Shown: positions 47,663 through 58,570 of the stretch, piece by piece
How positions within the stretch are numbered: position 1 is the first letter of the stretch
Layout of the letters: each line of letters begins with the position of its first letter
From: Phyto melanocephala
Lineage: Eukaryota; Arthropoda; Insecta; Diptera; Rhinophoridae
DNA: 64,000 bases
Direction: 5' to 3'
Assembly: GCA_941918925.1 (NCBI GenBank)
Contig: OW799235.1
Coordinates: forward strand, 43,492,701 to 43,556,700
The notes under the pieces: generated by a model
What the model was told of the DNA's origin: nothing
What the model saw: only the letters and a program-made list of their open reading frames with translations
Database searches by the model: none
Program-made: the position numbers and the translations under genes

Positions 47663-48179
47663 AAATTACTACGTTCTATTTTTATACCCGCCGCCAAAAA
47701 AATGGTGGGGGTATATTCATTTTGTCATTCCGTTTGTAACACGTCAAAATATCCATTTTAGAATCGGCGTTTGATTTGATGACGATCTAGCTATGTCCGT
47801 CCATCTGTTTGTCTGTTAAAAACACGATAGAGGTCGCACCGGAAAAGCTAGGGGGCTCAAATTTTGCCAGAATCGGAATATTAGGAAGAGAGTTGTAGTG
47901 CGTAATGCAAGAGTAGGTCGAAAAAACCGTGTCCTTCGCACATCGAATAAAATGCAATTGTGTCCAATCGCATTACCGTACAATCATGAAACTTCAAATA
48001 TATATTTTTCGAGTCAAAACAAAAAGTGCTTAAATCTATGCATTGGAAAAGGAGTTATAGATTAAAATGTACGAAAATTTATACCACGCAGTGTATTTTT
48101 CAGTATATTTAAAATTTAAAACCTAATTTAACGGACACAATTGGATGTACGATTCTAAAATTTTGCACACTTTGCTTTT

Positions 48180-48960
48180 TGGTGAGAGGCTTTTTTGTAA
48201 TGGAAAATCAATGTGGCACGCCCACTTTTACGGCCACCTCCCATATAACATTTACCTTCTATTCATATAATTTCTCTATGAATAAAGATTTTGAAATAAT
48301 AAAGGACTATATTGAAATTTCTAAGTTGTATTCACTAACAAAAATAACTTTGACACTCCTACTATAACGCCCATTTCTCACGTTATCTACCGTTAATGAA
48401 ATTTAAAAGCCCATAAAACCGGCAAAATTAGAGGTATGATGATAAAATTTGCTACGTATATCTTTCTAGTCCATGTTATTACTATGCCAGAAAATTAAGG
48501 TGATAAGCCCACTTTTACGCCCACCTCATATATAATGCTTTATCTCAAATTCATATAATTTCTCAATGAATAAAGATTTTGGAAAAAAAAAGTACTATAT
48601 TGAAATATCTAAGTTGTATTCATTAGCAGAAATAACTTTGACACGCCTACTATAACGCCCACTTCTCACGTCATCTATCGTTAATGAAATTTAAAAGTCC
48701 AAAAAATGTTAGATAATATTAGAGGTATGGTGATGAAATTTGCTACATATATCCTTCTAGTCAATGTAATTGCTGTGCCAAAAAATTTAGGTGACACGCC
48801 CACTTTAAAGCCTACCTCCCATATAACGGTTTATTGTAAATTCATGTAATTTCTCTATTGACAAAGTTTTTGGAAAAAAGGACTATATTGAAATATCTAA
48901 GTTGTATTAATTAGTAGAAACTTTATTGACGCCCACTTTCACTGAAAGACTTAATTTACG
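48180..48960. repeat. three tandem units of about 300 bp
   Basis: Each has a GCCCACTTT-CG-CCACCTC phrase, TTCATATAATTTCTCTATGA, AAGGACTATATTGAAAT-TCTA and a CGCCCACTTCTCACG phrase. The third is truncated. Confidence 0.7.
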
Positions 48961-49589
48961 AAAACATTTTACTACCATACCGAAGTTAGAAAGGCTGGGC
49001 CGATGCTGAATTGAAATAAAACACAAATTATTTAGGAAATTATTATCATTTCTTTTTATAATGATAATATTTGTATGGTTCAATTAAGTATTAAAAAAAA
49101 TATTGGCCAAATGCCACCCCCCGAAACTCGGCGCCACACCTCAAACCGATGACCCAAATATTAATGCTCAATTGTTGGGCACGATGATGAGTCGAGGTTG
49201 GCTGCTCTTTTGCCAGACTATCGCAATAAACAGCAATGGTTCCCATTCAACGAACTAAGGAGGCATTCACAGATGTTCTAACATTTTATACAGACCTGTT
49301 TTGCAGAAACTTATATATTTTTTACTATTCTCCCGATTGCGGACGAATTTGAACGATTATGTTAACCAAAAGAATCACGAAGTGCACAAAATGCATTTTT
49401 ACTCGCGCATGGAAATCATGGTACAATTGTACTTTTTATGGTACATTTTTGACCTTGTTGGTACCGTGGTACTAACGCGAGCTACTTGATACAATTTAAA
49501 AATTTGTCCATGTTCTTTTTAATTTTGTTTGTGTGTGTTGTATTTTATTCTGTCAGCTTCTCTGTTTTTGTTGCAATGCTCTTTTCAAA

Positions 49590-49707
49590 GCGAATTCATG
49601 TACCAGGTGGTGTCAAGTCTGCAACAACAAAATCTGCCTTGTACACTATTGCAAACTTCTTCCAAAAATCACCTGTTATTTTGATACCATCTGGTACATG
49701 AATTCGC
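49590..49707. repeat. 118 bp inverted pair
   Basis: GCGAATTCATGTACCAGGTG at 49590 and the inverse CATCTGGTACATGAATTCGC at 49688. The arms are about 26 bp with a 65 bp loop. A target duplication is not visible. Confidence 0.6.
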
Positions 49708-49741
49708 CTTGGCTGTTGTTATACATATATATTTTATTTAA

Positions 49742-50856
49742 AGGCCTAACTATATTATGCTTTTGCTGGCTTACCTACCGTTGCCACATGCAAGTGCAAG
49801 TGAAAAAAAACCAATACACTAACACTTTTTTACTAACACAACTACACTTTGGCAACCTGCGACTCAGCTTGCGAAGAAATTTTTAAGCAAGTAAAATTTT
49901 TACAGTTACGGCAAGTAAAGTGACAAGCCGAAAAACAGTGTTGTCTAATACTGAGTTTTTTGTTAACTCAACAATATATCATACAATTGTGGTAAATAAT
50001 TCAGCTAATTTTTTTAATAAATATGTATATATGTATATGAAGAATATTAAGAAAAAATATAAATATTAATTTAAAATGTAAGTTTTAATATAAATATCAA
50101 AATTTAATAAAAAAAAAAATTATATTAAAAAGTTAAATGTCTAAAGGTAACGTTCAATAGTGGCTATTGACAACACTTAATTACCAATTGAAGCAGCGCC
50201 ATTTGTTTTAAATTTGTTTGAAGTTTATTTGTTGACGACATTTTAAAAATGAACTTGCACTGTGCTGTGTAGCCACTCAAAAAATTTTTGTGTTTTTTTT
50301 GGCATTTCTCCTGATTTTCGTTAGTAATACGTATACACTACTTGCAAATAAATACTTGCCTGTGGCAACGTAGGGTTAAGCAAATGTGCGGATACATAAA
50401 ATGAAATGTATGCAACTATATTGTACTTAAGAAACTTTTCGTCAAGTTTCGTCAAGTGTCATTTGCTTAGGCAAATTGCGAATCTGATCGTATTTTGCTT
50501 ACGAAATTTGCTTTTCATATGATTTGTAAACACTGTTGCATTATTTATTAATGTTGTCATTTGTTTTTTAAATTAGTGAAAAAATGTATAAATTTAATAG
50601 TTGATAGTAAAATATTTTTACATTTTACACATTAAATAATAATTCTGTGACAATATCAATATATTTAGGAAATACAGAAATAAAACCGCTTTTGCAAAAA
50701 TACAAATATTTGCAACTAATCATAGTAAGTATTTAAGTTTAAAAAGTACAATATATCCACCGACAAGTCTTCAAAAATTTTTTTAAGCATTTGACAGACT
50801 TTTCGTTGATTTTTGACAGTAGCTTAAGCCAGCAAAAGCATAATATAGTTAGGCCT
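49742..50856. mobile_element. non-autonomous TIR element, 1.1 kb
   Basis: AGGCCTAACTATATTATGCT at the left and AGCATAATATAGTTAGGCCT at the right are exact inverses; the match is about 31 bp. Flanks are TAA and TTA, close to a PIF-type duplication. Subterminal CAAGTG/CAAGTAAA phrases, no coding region. Confidence 0.7.
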
Positions 50857-50879
50857 TTACTTATGATTCGTAAGCATGT

Positions 50880-51060
50880 AAGGTGGACTTTAATAATGAA
50901 GTACTAAAATGGTTCGATAAGTTTACTCCAGAAAAAGTTATTATGGGAGAAACAAATTCAATAGTACCTCTTCTGGTGAAAATGCTTCCACACGAACAAA
51001 CAAACTTTGAAGCAATAAATAATCAGTACAGAGCACTAGCCGATGTGATTGAACTTAGAT
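50880..51060 (+). pseudogene. unidentified coding fragment
   Basis: An open stretch without start reads DFNNEVLKWFDKFTPEKVIM, LLVKMLPHEQTNFEAIN and QYRALADVIELR before a stop. It looks like a real protein, perhaps a transposon-associated one, but I cannot place it. Confidence 0.3.
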
Positions 51061-51912
51061 AACACAAAGATTCAAATATTTTCCAGTTTTGATCTAAAGT
51101 ATCACAGATGAAAAATAAATTAATTGAGTTTATGTTCCCAGAAATTTCAAGAATATAACGTCGAACGAGTTTTTTATTTTTAAAACCTAACTAAAACAAA
51201 GAAACGAAGAAGAATACACGTTTCTACTGTTTCAAATTCGACATGGACAAATAATTTATTGAAGACAACAAATTATTGTTGTTTTAATTTTAAAATAACA
51301 GAAAATTTTTTATCTTAAAGTATTTAATTAATAAAATTTGTTTAATAACCGATCTCTACGTATGTACTTATGAATGTAATATTTTTTATTGTGTACAGGA
51401 TTTTTAATCACATTTTTGTTAAGTTTCTGTTTTTTTATTGTGAATTTTTATAAACTTTTTTGTTAAGTTTATGTGTTTATTAATAAATATTAAAAAAATG
51501 GTACCGTCATGGCCTAAAAAGTACATTTTGTTTTCAAACTTGGTACAAAATCATAATAGCCATTTTCCTTCCCTGTTTTGACTTGAACGCCCATTTTAAT
51601 AAAAAACCTGAATAACTTTAACGCGTTGCTCATTTGCGTATCTTTCCATGGTTCAAATTGAGTTAGTCTGAGATTGAGAAATGTCTAATGAAATGCAGAA
51701 AACAAATTTAAAATCTAGGTGTAATTCACCTTCTGCATGGGCCCTTAAAATTTAACCACCCTCTACAAAGAAAGTGATACATATTTTATTATAAAGAGAT
51801 TATTCCATAGCGATTAACAAAATAATAAATATTGTGTTTAAAATGTACACAAAATTGGTGGTGGGTATAAAAGATTCGGCACAGCCGAATATAGTGCTCT
51901 TACTTGTTTTTT

Positions 51913-52044
51913 TTTTCGAACTCTTCTTAACGTCTGCTGCCTCCACTTCTTGAGGATTGTCCACTTCCTCCGAATCCTCCTCTTCGTTTCCATTTTCAGA
52001 GACCAAAGGAAGAGGAGCAACCGAATCTTTTTTTTAATCGTCAA
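51913..52044 (-). pseudogene. acidic coding-like fragment
   Basis: The minus strand is open with VSENGNEEEDSEEVDNPQEV followed by KKSSKKK, cut by the hairpin repeat at 51905. Acidic-basic tails like this occur in many nuclear proteins; no family can be named. Confidence 0.2.
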
Positions 52045-52547
52045 AATATAAACACCGTGTTTAAATCTTACTTTAATACATGTAAAATTTAAAAAGAACT
52101 TAAAATCCCAATAAGTACGATTTTAATAAGAAAACTTAGTATTTATTTATTGATGAAATTATTATTTATTTAGACTTCAAGAAACAACTCATAATAATAA
52201 TAATTCCGATCAACTACAAAAAATGATGATGTTACTCGTTAGAGATATAACGTAAAAGTGATGATTCAACCAACTATTTTTCAACTCGTTGGTATGAATC
52301 TTCGAACAAAAGGGATTTTTTTCTCTTTTTTGTTGTATTCGAAGAGATAACATGCATAATATAACAATATATATGTTACATCATAAAAATGAAAACTTAG
52401 AGTTATTTACAATAAATTCAATATAATGAATATAATAATTGAATATTAATTGATTAGTTCAGTTAATGTTAAAGATAAAGAAAAAAAATAATTTGTTTAA
52501 ATTGATTTAAACATACTGGGCCCTCTTGGCCAAAATAGCCAACATGA
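52045..52547. other. non-coding, AT-rich
   Basis: Should include the 3' LTR of the BEL element, but no second copy was found to confirm it. Confidence 0.35.
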
Positions 52548-53150
52548 TTATAATGACTTTTGTAAACGTTTCAAAGCCTTTAATGCTCCAGAGACAATTC
52601 TTTTCACATTGGGACACGAACGTTCCGCCGACTCGGTGACTGTTTGACGACGTGATTGAGTCTGGTGATTAGGTAAGCTTAGACGATCCCAAACCTTTGG
52701 GGTTTGATATCGAGTTGTTGGTTTCTGGGGCCTCGTTTTTTGACGTTCTTGCTCAGGTTCGTTGATTCGACCTTTTGGCTGATGAAGGAGGCTGTGGTGT
52801 GGCCATCCACACTTTCGGCAAACTTCTTCTGAGGTACAGTTATTGGTGTCGTGTGACCTAGCCAGGCAGTTCTGGCAATAACCCAGCAAACGCACTCGTC
52901 GGCGGCGCTCGGCAACAGACATCTTTAAAAACTGTTTACAAAACCTTAGTGGATGATATCGATGACATATAAGGCATAAACGAATATCTGGACTTCGTGA
53001 AGACCTGTCAATGAGAGACTTGTTAGCGAGGGTTATAAATTCAAATAATATAAATATGTATGTATGGATGACTGTTCGAATGGGTACGGATGTGTAGTGG
53101 TGGAGACTGCGTGTACTATGTCTAATAATGAATAATAAATTTCCTATCAA
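52548..53150 (-). CDS. zinc-knuckle protein downstream of BEL/Pao pol
   Basis: About 200 codons without a stop, overlapping the pol stop codon by four bases. It has no ATG before the zinc knuckle: the frame opens TTGATAGG. Cysteine/histidine motifs: LCLICHRYHPLRFC, YCQNCLARSHDTNNC, CRKCGWPHHSLLH, then a basic tail. This is the Gag-type triple knuckle known from insect BEL-like polyproteins (memory), where it normally precedes pol. Here it follows integrase. It may be translated by splicing, by restart, or not at all. Confidence 0.55.
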   Translation of the reverse strand: MIGNLLFIIRHSTRSLHHYTSVPIRTVIHTYIFILFEFITLANKSLIDRSSRSPDIRLCLICHRYHPLRFCKQFLKMSVAERRRRVRLLGYCQNCLARSHDTNNCTSEEVCRKCGWPHHSLLHQPKGRINEPEQERQKTRPQKPTTRYQTPKVWDRLSLPNHQTQSRRQTVTESAERSCPNVKRIVSGALKALKRLQKSL

Positions 53151-55543
53151 TTTTCAGCGGTTGAGATCGGAAGTACGCATAATTTAGATATAGCCCTAGT
53201 GACTACACCCGTTTGTATTTTCAGGTCGGCTACACGTACGAAACCATCATTACCGAAGTATATCTTTTCAATTCGAGCTAACCTCCACTCATTAGGTGGT
53301 AGAAAATCGTCCTTAATTACAACGAGTTGTCCCACCTTTAAATTTTCCTCGGAATTCTGCCACTTGTACCTTTTTTGGAGCTCCTTTAGATACTCGTCTT
53401 TCCATCTTTGAGCGAATCGATGATGTAGCGCTTTTAGTCTCTCCCAACGATCACTGAAAGAGATATCAGCCGTTGGAGATTCCGGCAGAGCCACTAAGGG
53501 AGCTCCGCGAAGAAAATGTCCGGGGGTGAGTGCTAGGAGTTCGTTAGGATCTTCGGAAATTGACGATAGGGGTCTAGAGTTAAGAACCGACTCAATTCGT
53601 ACCAATAGCGTTGAGAATTCTTCAAACGTGAATTTCGAACCTTGCACTACCCGTTTGAAGTGCATTTTAAACGATTTTACCCCTGCCTCCCAAAGACCAC
53701 CCATATGGGGGGCGGTTGGGGGGATAAACGACCACTGAAAACCGTGCGATGAATATTTCTGTATCATGTCCTCAGAGGCGCTTTTGATGAATTCATCGTA
53801 TTCAATACGAAGAGATCGCTCGGCGCCTACAAAGTTAGTACCATTATCCGATATTACCTTTTTTGGTAAACCCCTACGACCTATAAACCTTGAAAAGGCT
53901 GCTCGAAATGAGCCAGTGGTTAAATCTGAACATGTCTCAAGGTGTATCGCTTTGGTGCAAAAGCATACGAATACACATGCGTATCCTTTGTGGTAGGGTG
54001 CATTTCTAATCTTGGACGTTTTAATGGAGAAGGGACCTGCAAAATCTAATCCAGTTACGGTAAAGGGTAGGGAGAATGAGCTTCTTTCCAAAGGTAGAGC
54101 TCCCATTAATTGGGATCTTACCTTCTGTTTAAAACGAGTACATGTAATACATTTCCTTATTTGAAACCGAATGGCCGACCTGAGGCGTGGGACATAATAC
54201 TCTCCTCTAACAACTCGTAACATTAGATTAATTTCTGCATGCATTAGAAGATTATGTATAAAATCTAAAAATAGTCTACAAAAAACGGATTTGACGGGAA
54301 GAATTATTGGGTATTTTTCTCTAAATGGTAAATCAGAATTAGATATTCTGCCGACAGCGCGAATGATTTCGTTATCATCTAAATACGGGTTCAGGGCAAC
54401 TAAAGAACTCTTTTTATTGATTTTTCCGTATTTTACTAAAGACTTGTGTTCGTTGTCGTAGTAATGCTTTTGAGTAAGACGAATGATTGCGATTTTAGTT
54501 TCTGAGAATTCCTTGCCATCAACCTTTGGCATCCTTTTTATCATTGAGGAGATGGCTTCAGTTGGTGAGATATTTTGTTCTTTAGATATGAGAACTAAGA
54601 CCGGTTTAAATTGCATACGAAGTCTGATTTTTAAAAGTTTCAGAAAACGTAGCGTATATGCCATGATTCTTATGGCCTTATCCCATTTCGAGAAACGGTT
54701 CAAAATGTCCTCATTCGGATCATTAGTATGTTCTTTATACTCATCGTGCCCGCTCATTAGCAGATGAAACGTTCCAATCGTTCTTTTAAATTCCGGTAGA
54801 TTTTTTGTTGTTATGGGCTTTGGCCATTCTTCCGGGGATTTATTAAGCCAGGTTGGCCCTGTCCACCATAGGGGGTTGTTAACTAGTTGTGCAGTGTTGC
54901 AGCCACGAGATCCTAAATCCGCAGGATTATCGGTTGATCGTACGTGACGCCAGGACACATTTCCTACATTTCGTATAATTTGAGCTGTTCGATTTGCTAC
55001 ATAGGTTCTCCAAGTGTTTGGAGGTTTTTCCAACCAACCTATGACAATTGAAGAATCTGTCCACAAGAAGAGTTCATAGTTGTAACAAGGTAATAAGTAT
55101 TTGATTTGTTTAATCAATTTTGATAAAAGCACTGCTCCGCATAATTCTAGTCGTGGAAGACTTACTGGATCGATGGGAGCTACTTTTGTTTTAGCAACAA
55201 AGAGATGGGATTCGGTAGCTGAGTGGGAATGTGCTCGGAAATACACTGCTGCGCAGTAGGCCTTTTCTGAAGCGTCACAAAATCCGTGAATTTGCAGTGA
55301 TCGCGTAGGAATAAAACCAACCCACCTAGGTATTTTTAGAGAAGAAATTGGGGACATATTTTCTGCGAATTTCCTCCAGTTTAATAGGGTCTCTGACGTA
55401 ATTTCTTTATACCAGTACCATTGACGCTTCATCGATAACCCTGGTGACGGAACTATAATTGGTTTGTCATCGAAACTGGTATTGTTACTCAGATGTATGC
55501 TTTCAATTATGCTGGCTGAATTCGCAAATAGTTTACATTGCAC
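53147..55543 (-). CDS. BEL/Pao pol (RNase H, integrase, DUF5641) fused to another gene's tail
   Basis: A 798-codon open frame. From about residue 50: Pao A17/RNase H region with HGFCDASEKAY (86-96), LPRLELCGAV (129-138) and WTDSS (161-165). The integrase zinc region has H430/H435 and C465/C468; the core has D500, D566 (SDNGTN) and E619 (GGLWEAG). A DUF5641 C-terminus (about 670-795) holds TPGHFLRG and WRLARI. All three catalytic residues are present. Reverse transcriptase, protease and Gag are missing. Residues 1 to about 48 (including PSPGLSMKRQWYWYKEI) are not BEL but the C-terminal end of the upstream GHTKFSPD-family gene. Confidence 0.8.
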   Translation of the reverse strand: MQCKLFANSASIIESIHLSNNTSFDDKPIIVPSPGLSMKRQWYWYKEITSETLLNWRKFAENMSPISSLKIPRWVGFIPTRSLQIHGFCDASEKAYCAAVYFRAHSHSATESHLFVAKTKVAPIDPVSLPRLELCGAVLLSKLIKQIKYLLPCYNYELFLWTDSSIVIGWLEKPPNTWRTYVANRTAQIIRNVGNVSWRHVRSTDNPADLGSRGCNTAQLVNNPLWWTGPTWLNKSPEEWPKPITTKNLPEFKRTIGTFHLLMSGHDEYKEHTNDPNEDILNRFSKWDKAIRIMAYTLRFLKLLKIRLRMQFKPVLVLISKEQNISPTEAISSMIKRMPKVDGKEFSETKIAIIRLTQKHYYDNEHKSLVKYGKINKKSSLVALNPYLDDNEIIRAVGRISNSDLPFREKYPIILPVKSVFCRLFLDFIHNLLMHAEINLMLRVVRGEYYVPRLRSAIRFQIRKCITCTRFKQKVRSQLMGALPLERSSFSLPFTVTGLDFAGPFSIKTSKIRNAPYHKGYACVFVCFCTKAIHLETCSDLTTGSFRAAFSRFIGRRGLPKKVISDNGTNFVGAERSLRIEYDEFIKSASEDMIQKYSSHGFQWSFIPPTAPHMGGLWEAGVKSFKMHFKRVVQGSKFTFEEFSTLLVRIESVLNSRPLSSISEDPNELLALTPGHFLRGAPLVALPESPTADISFSDRWERLKALHHRFAQRWKDEYLKELQKRYKWQNSEENLKVGQLVVIKDDFLPPNEWRLARIEKIYFGNDGFVRVADLKIQTGVVTRAISKLCVLPISTAEN

Positions 55544-57124
55544 TGGTGACTTAGCAATAAATACAAAGTGATGATACTTCGATATTCCAACTAAAGTTTA
55601 GCGGAGAAGTATTCGTCCCATTTTCTCCACTCAACAACAGGCTCACTTGAGTTTGGAAGCCGAATAGGTACAGGAACATTACATCCATTACGAGATGATT
55701 TTCTAACACAATCAACTACATCCATGAGGCAGTCGACATTAGTTTTGGCATATTTTGATTTGAAAACTCCGAATAAACGATCAGGTGAAAACTTTGTATG
55801 TCCGGTTAACAAAAAGTTCAATTCACTGACTCACATCTGGATGTATCGACAAGGTGTTGTAAATATCCTATCATCGCATTGTTTTTATTTTGTGAAACAC
55901 AGTTATCAGCGAATAGCACTAATTTTTTAGTTGAATGCAATTCTCGTAGGTAGTAATCAAGCATTGATATTACTGAATTCGGACCTTTTCCAAGGGAATC
56001 GCTTTCGTCAATACAAAAGATGTGTTGAACATTTTGAAGCTCGTTTGTAATTCCGAAAATTGCTGTTTTGCGACCTGATTTAAAGTATGCAGTTCCTATT
56101 TGCTGTGTGTAGATATTACTAGATAATCCTCCCCTGTAATACCTGGATACATGACATTTGGATCAGGCTTGACTAATGTTCTCAAGTCGTTATAGTACTC
56201 TTGCTGAGTGCTGGCAGATTGCAAATGATCAGAATACACCTTCAATGCTGCTTCTTTATCAACTTTCAGTAACGTTTACTGTATTAACAGCATCTATTGC
56301 AAGATTTCGACACAATTCGCATAAATCGTATGCCGGTTTCATAGTGACGATGTGGGGACAATATTTCTTCCACAGCGTTTGGAAAGTGCGAAGTTTTACA
56401 ATTTTACCGCCCGGTACGACGCTGTTTGTGTATCTAGTGTAAACAGAAGTCTTACTCTCAGTAGTAGAAAGTTTCAATAAACGATAATCATGATGATTTG
56501 GTCGACGTCCAGGTAAAGTGATAGCAACAGTTTCAGCAAAACGGCAGATAAATGAAACAATTTTTTTTCCAAAGTAGTTAAAGCATCTGTACGATTAATT
56601 TTATTCGTCATGCCATGTTCGCGTGGATAAACACCATTTTTGTCGTAATTTTCGATTAGATTTTTGTAGCATTTAATTCCTATTATATACAGGAAGAAGC
56701 ACATATCACGGCATATCGGAAAACTTCGAAAATAATATATCTGATTGTGCCGTTTCTTCATAGCTCGCGATCGATCACCAACTTTTGACCTGAGCATTGC
56801 ATCGTCACGGTGAATTGCCAGATGTGGGAGGATAATTAAATCTTGGGATTCCTTATCTAAATTCATGAAAGACGTACGAAAATTCACAGCCATCTTCTTA
56901 AGGATCACTTTATTGCATTGATTTGAACAACACGGAGGTATTTTTGAACCAGACAGTCGAGCAACAACCTTTTCATCGCGTAAATCAAGATCAGATTTAT
57001 CAAGGTACATATTATCGGTATCATCTTCAGAGACACTATCCGATAATTCTGAGAAGTGATCGTCATCATCCCCGTCATCAGGGAAGCGATAAAGTAAATC
57101 TACCTCTCCGAATTCGTTCACCAT
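55400..57124 (-). pseudogene. DNCVSQNKN / GHTKFSPD family gene
   Basis: ATG 57124, acidic N-terminus, then PPCCSNQCNKVILKK, RSFPICRDMCFFLYIIGI, GVYPREHGMTNK. A shift near 56475 leads to FQTLWKKYCPHIVTM and AYDLCELCRNLA. Then FCIDESDSLGKG (about 56.0 kb), LFADNCVSQNKN (about 55.9 kb), LLTGHTKFSPDRLFG (55.8 kb), GISKYHHFVFIAKSP and PGLSMKRQWYWYKEI in the fused frame. The order matches an uncharacterised family repeated in Hydra and insects (memory). Several shifts make it inactive. The D residues of FCIDE, ADNC and SPD may be catalytic. Confidence 0.6.
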
Positions 57125-57534
57125 TTCATCCTAAAACAAACAGTAAGAATGTTATCAGTTTTAAATTATTTTCGCGAATAACATAATAAGGTTATAAATG
57201 ATTATTTATTATAATTCACAATTAATAATTTTAGAAAATAAAGCTGAATTCGAAAAAACGCGAGCAAAATTGATATCAAACTCATGGAAACTAGATAGAA
57301 AACAGTAAAAACCAACTACACAAAACAAGAGGTAGGGACGGCCTATGCGCGTTTTCAAGGTTGACCAACACGTTCCTGACGTCATGAGATGTGTTGCTTT
57401 CAAATGAGACTAATACCAACACACTCAGTGATGGTACACCAAAGATACACGTATTTAAATATTTAAAATGGCTCTCCTAAACAAAACCTGTTTTTACCCT
57501 TAGGTCCCTTTCTATTTTTCGCGTTACATATGTA
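57125..57534. other. no gene recognised
   Basis: Upstream region of the minus-strand gene. A weak 64-codon minus frame at 57209-57403 has no motif. Confidence 0.4.
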
Positions 57535-57672
57535 TGTTTTTTTATACATATGTATGTTTTTTACATGTATGTACTATGTTATATGAGCTGAATGGTGATA
57601 CAAACAATTGTTATTGCATTACTGTGAAGGATATATAAGATTCGGCACGGCCGAATATAGCTCTCTTACTTG
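57535..57672 (+). mobile_element. TACCCTTCAC repeat, 3' end only
   Basis: Runs from the ATGTATGTTTTTTACATGTA region to ATTCGGCACGGCCGAAT and CTCTCTTACTTG. Confidence 0.7.
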
Positions 57673-58570
57673 TTTTGTATTAGTTTTGTCTTGAGGAATT
57701 TTAAGCACACACATTTATGATTTAAAGAAATTGTAATAGTTCAAAGTTTAAGGCCTGAAATAAAAGGAAAAAAATTACAATTTAGCGTTTTACTGGAGAA
57801 AATGGATAGCATCCATATATTGGTGCGGATTACATCCGCAAATATTTTATTGATTTGTTTCAGATACAGAGGTCAAAGTGTTCAAGGTCACTGGCAGGTG
57901 ATGGGTCAACACGGGATGTAACAGCCAGTACAGAGGGTCAACAGAGGAGTCAGCAGGAGTATAAATGCGAAAGAGACAACCAACAAGTAGATAGGATGGC
58001 AACCCATGAAAGTGAGAAGGCAGTGAACAGCTTCAAACACACGCCCACGCAACTAACAACATCAACACACAGGACAACGCAGATACCACAGCAAACCTAA
58101 CACAACGGATTACATCCAAGGGAGAAAGAAGAATAGGGCACTGATCGGGACTAGGTAACGATAATATTTTCCTGGAAGTATACACTCGGAAAATAAAGGG
58201 CTAAGAGTAGATTTTGGATTACATCCGAAATATAAAATAAAGCGCAGGATAAGCTAGGAGGACTAGGAACAAAAACCCAGTTTAAACCCCACCTTAGTCG
58301 CTACCGCAAGGCAGAAACTTTATAGATAATAAAGATAAATAAATCAGTGAAAGAGAAAATTGCAGTGTGATTATTTTATGTAAAGGGCCGTTATTTTGTT
58401 TCTTTTTCACATCACTTTATTCATACATTTCGCACATTTCTTCTCAATTAAATTAAATTTCTTAAAACTTTTCTTTCATATTCTTATTTAATTATAATTT
58501 ACTTATTTTTTAAATTCTAGTTAATTATTTTTTTTTTGTTAAATATTATTTTTCAAATTTTCTTTCTTTT
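57673..58570. other. unassigned, possible retroelement leader
   Basis: GGATTACATCC occurs three times (about 57826, 58107, 58218). A frame at 57855-58100 is rich in Q, S and T without motif. AATAAAGATAAATAAATCAG near 58328 could be a polyadenylation signal. It may be LTR or leader DNA, but no second copy is present to test this. Confidence 0.3.

Larger units (their letters stand above)
47683..51905 (+). mobile_element. hairpin-ended repeat of a second type, interrupted
   Basis: Starts TATACCCGCCGCCAAAAAAA and closes its 5' hairpin with GGTGGGGGTATA. It carries TTTGTCATTCCGTTTGTAAC and ends at 51905 with GTGGGTATAAAAGATTCGGC, ACAGCCGAATATAGTGCTCT and TACTTG. Ends and style match the TACCCTTCAC repeats, but the interior differs. 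DNA between about 49020 and 51580 is probably inserted later. Confidence 0.6.

Noticed and set aside
53199..54767. Plus-strand frames opposite BEL pol
   Set aside because: Antisense shadows of the 798-codon pol frame.
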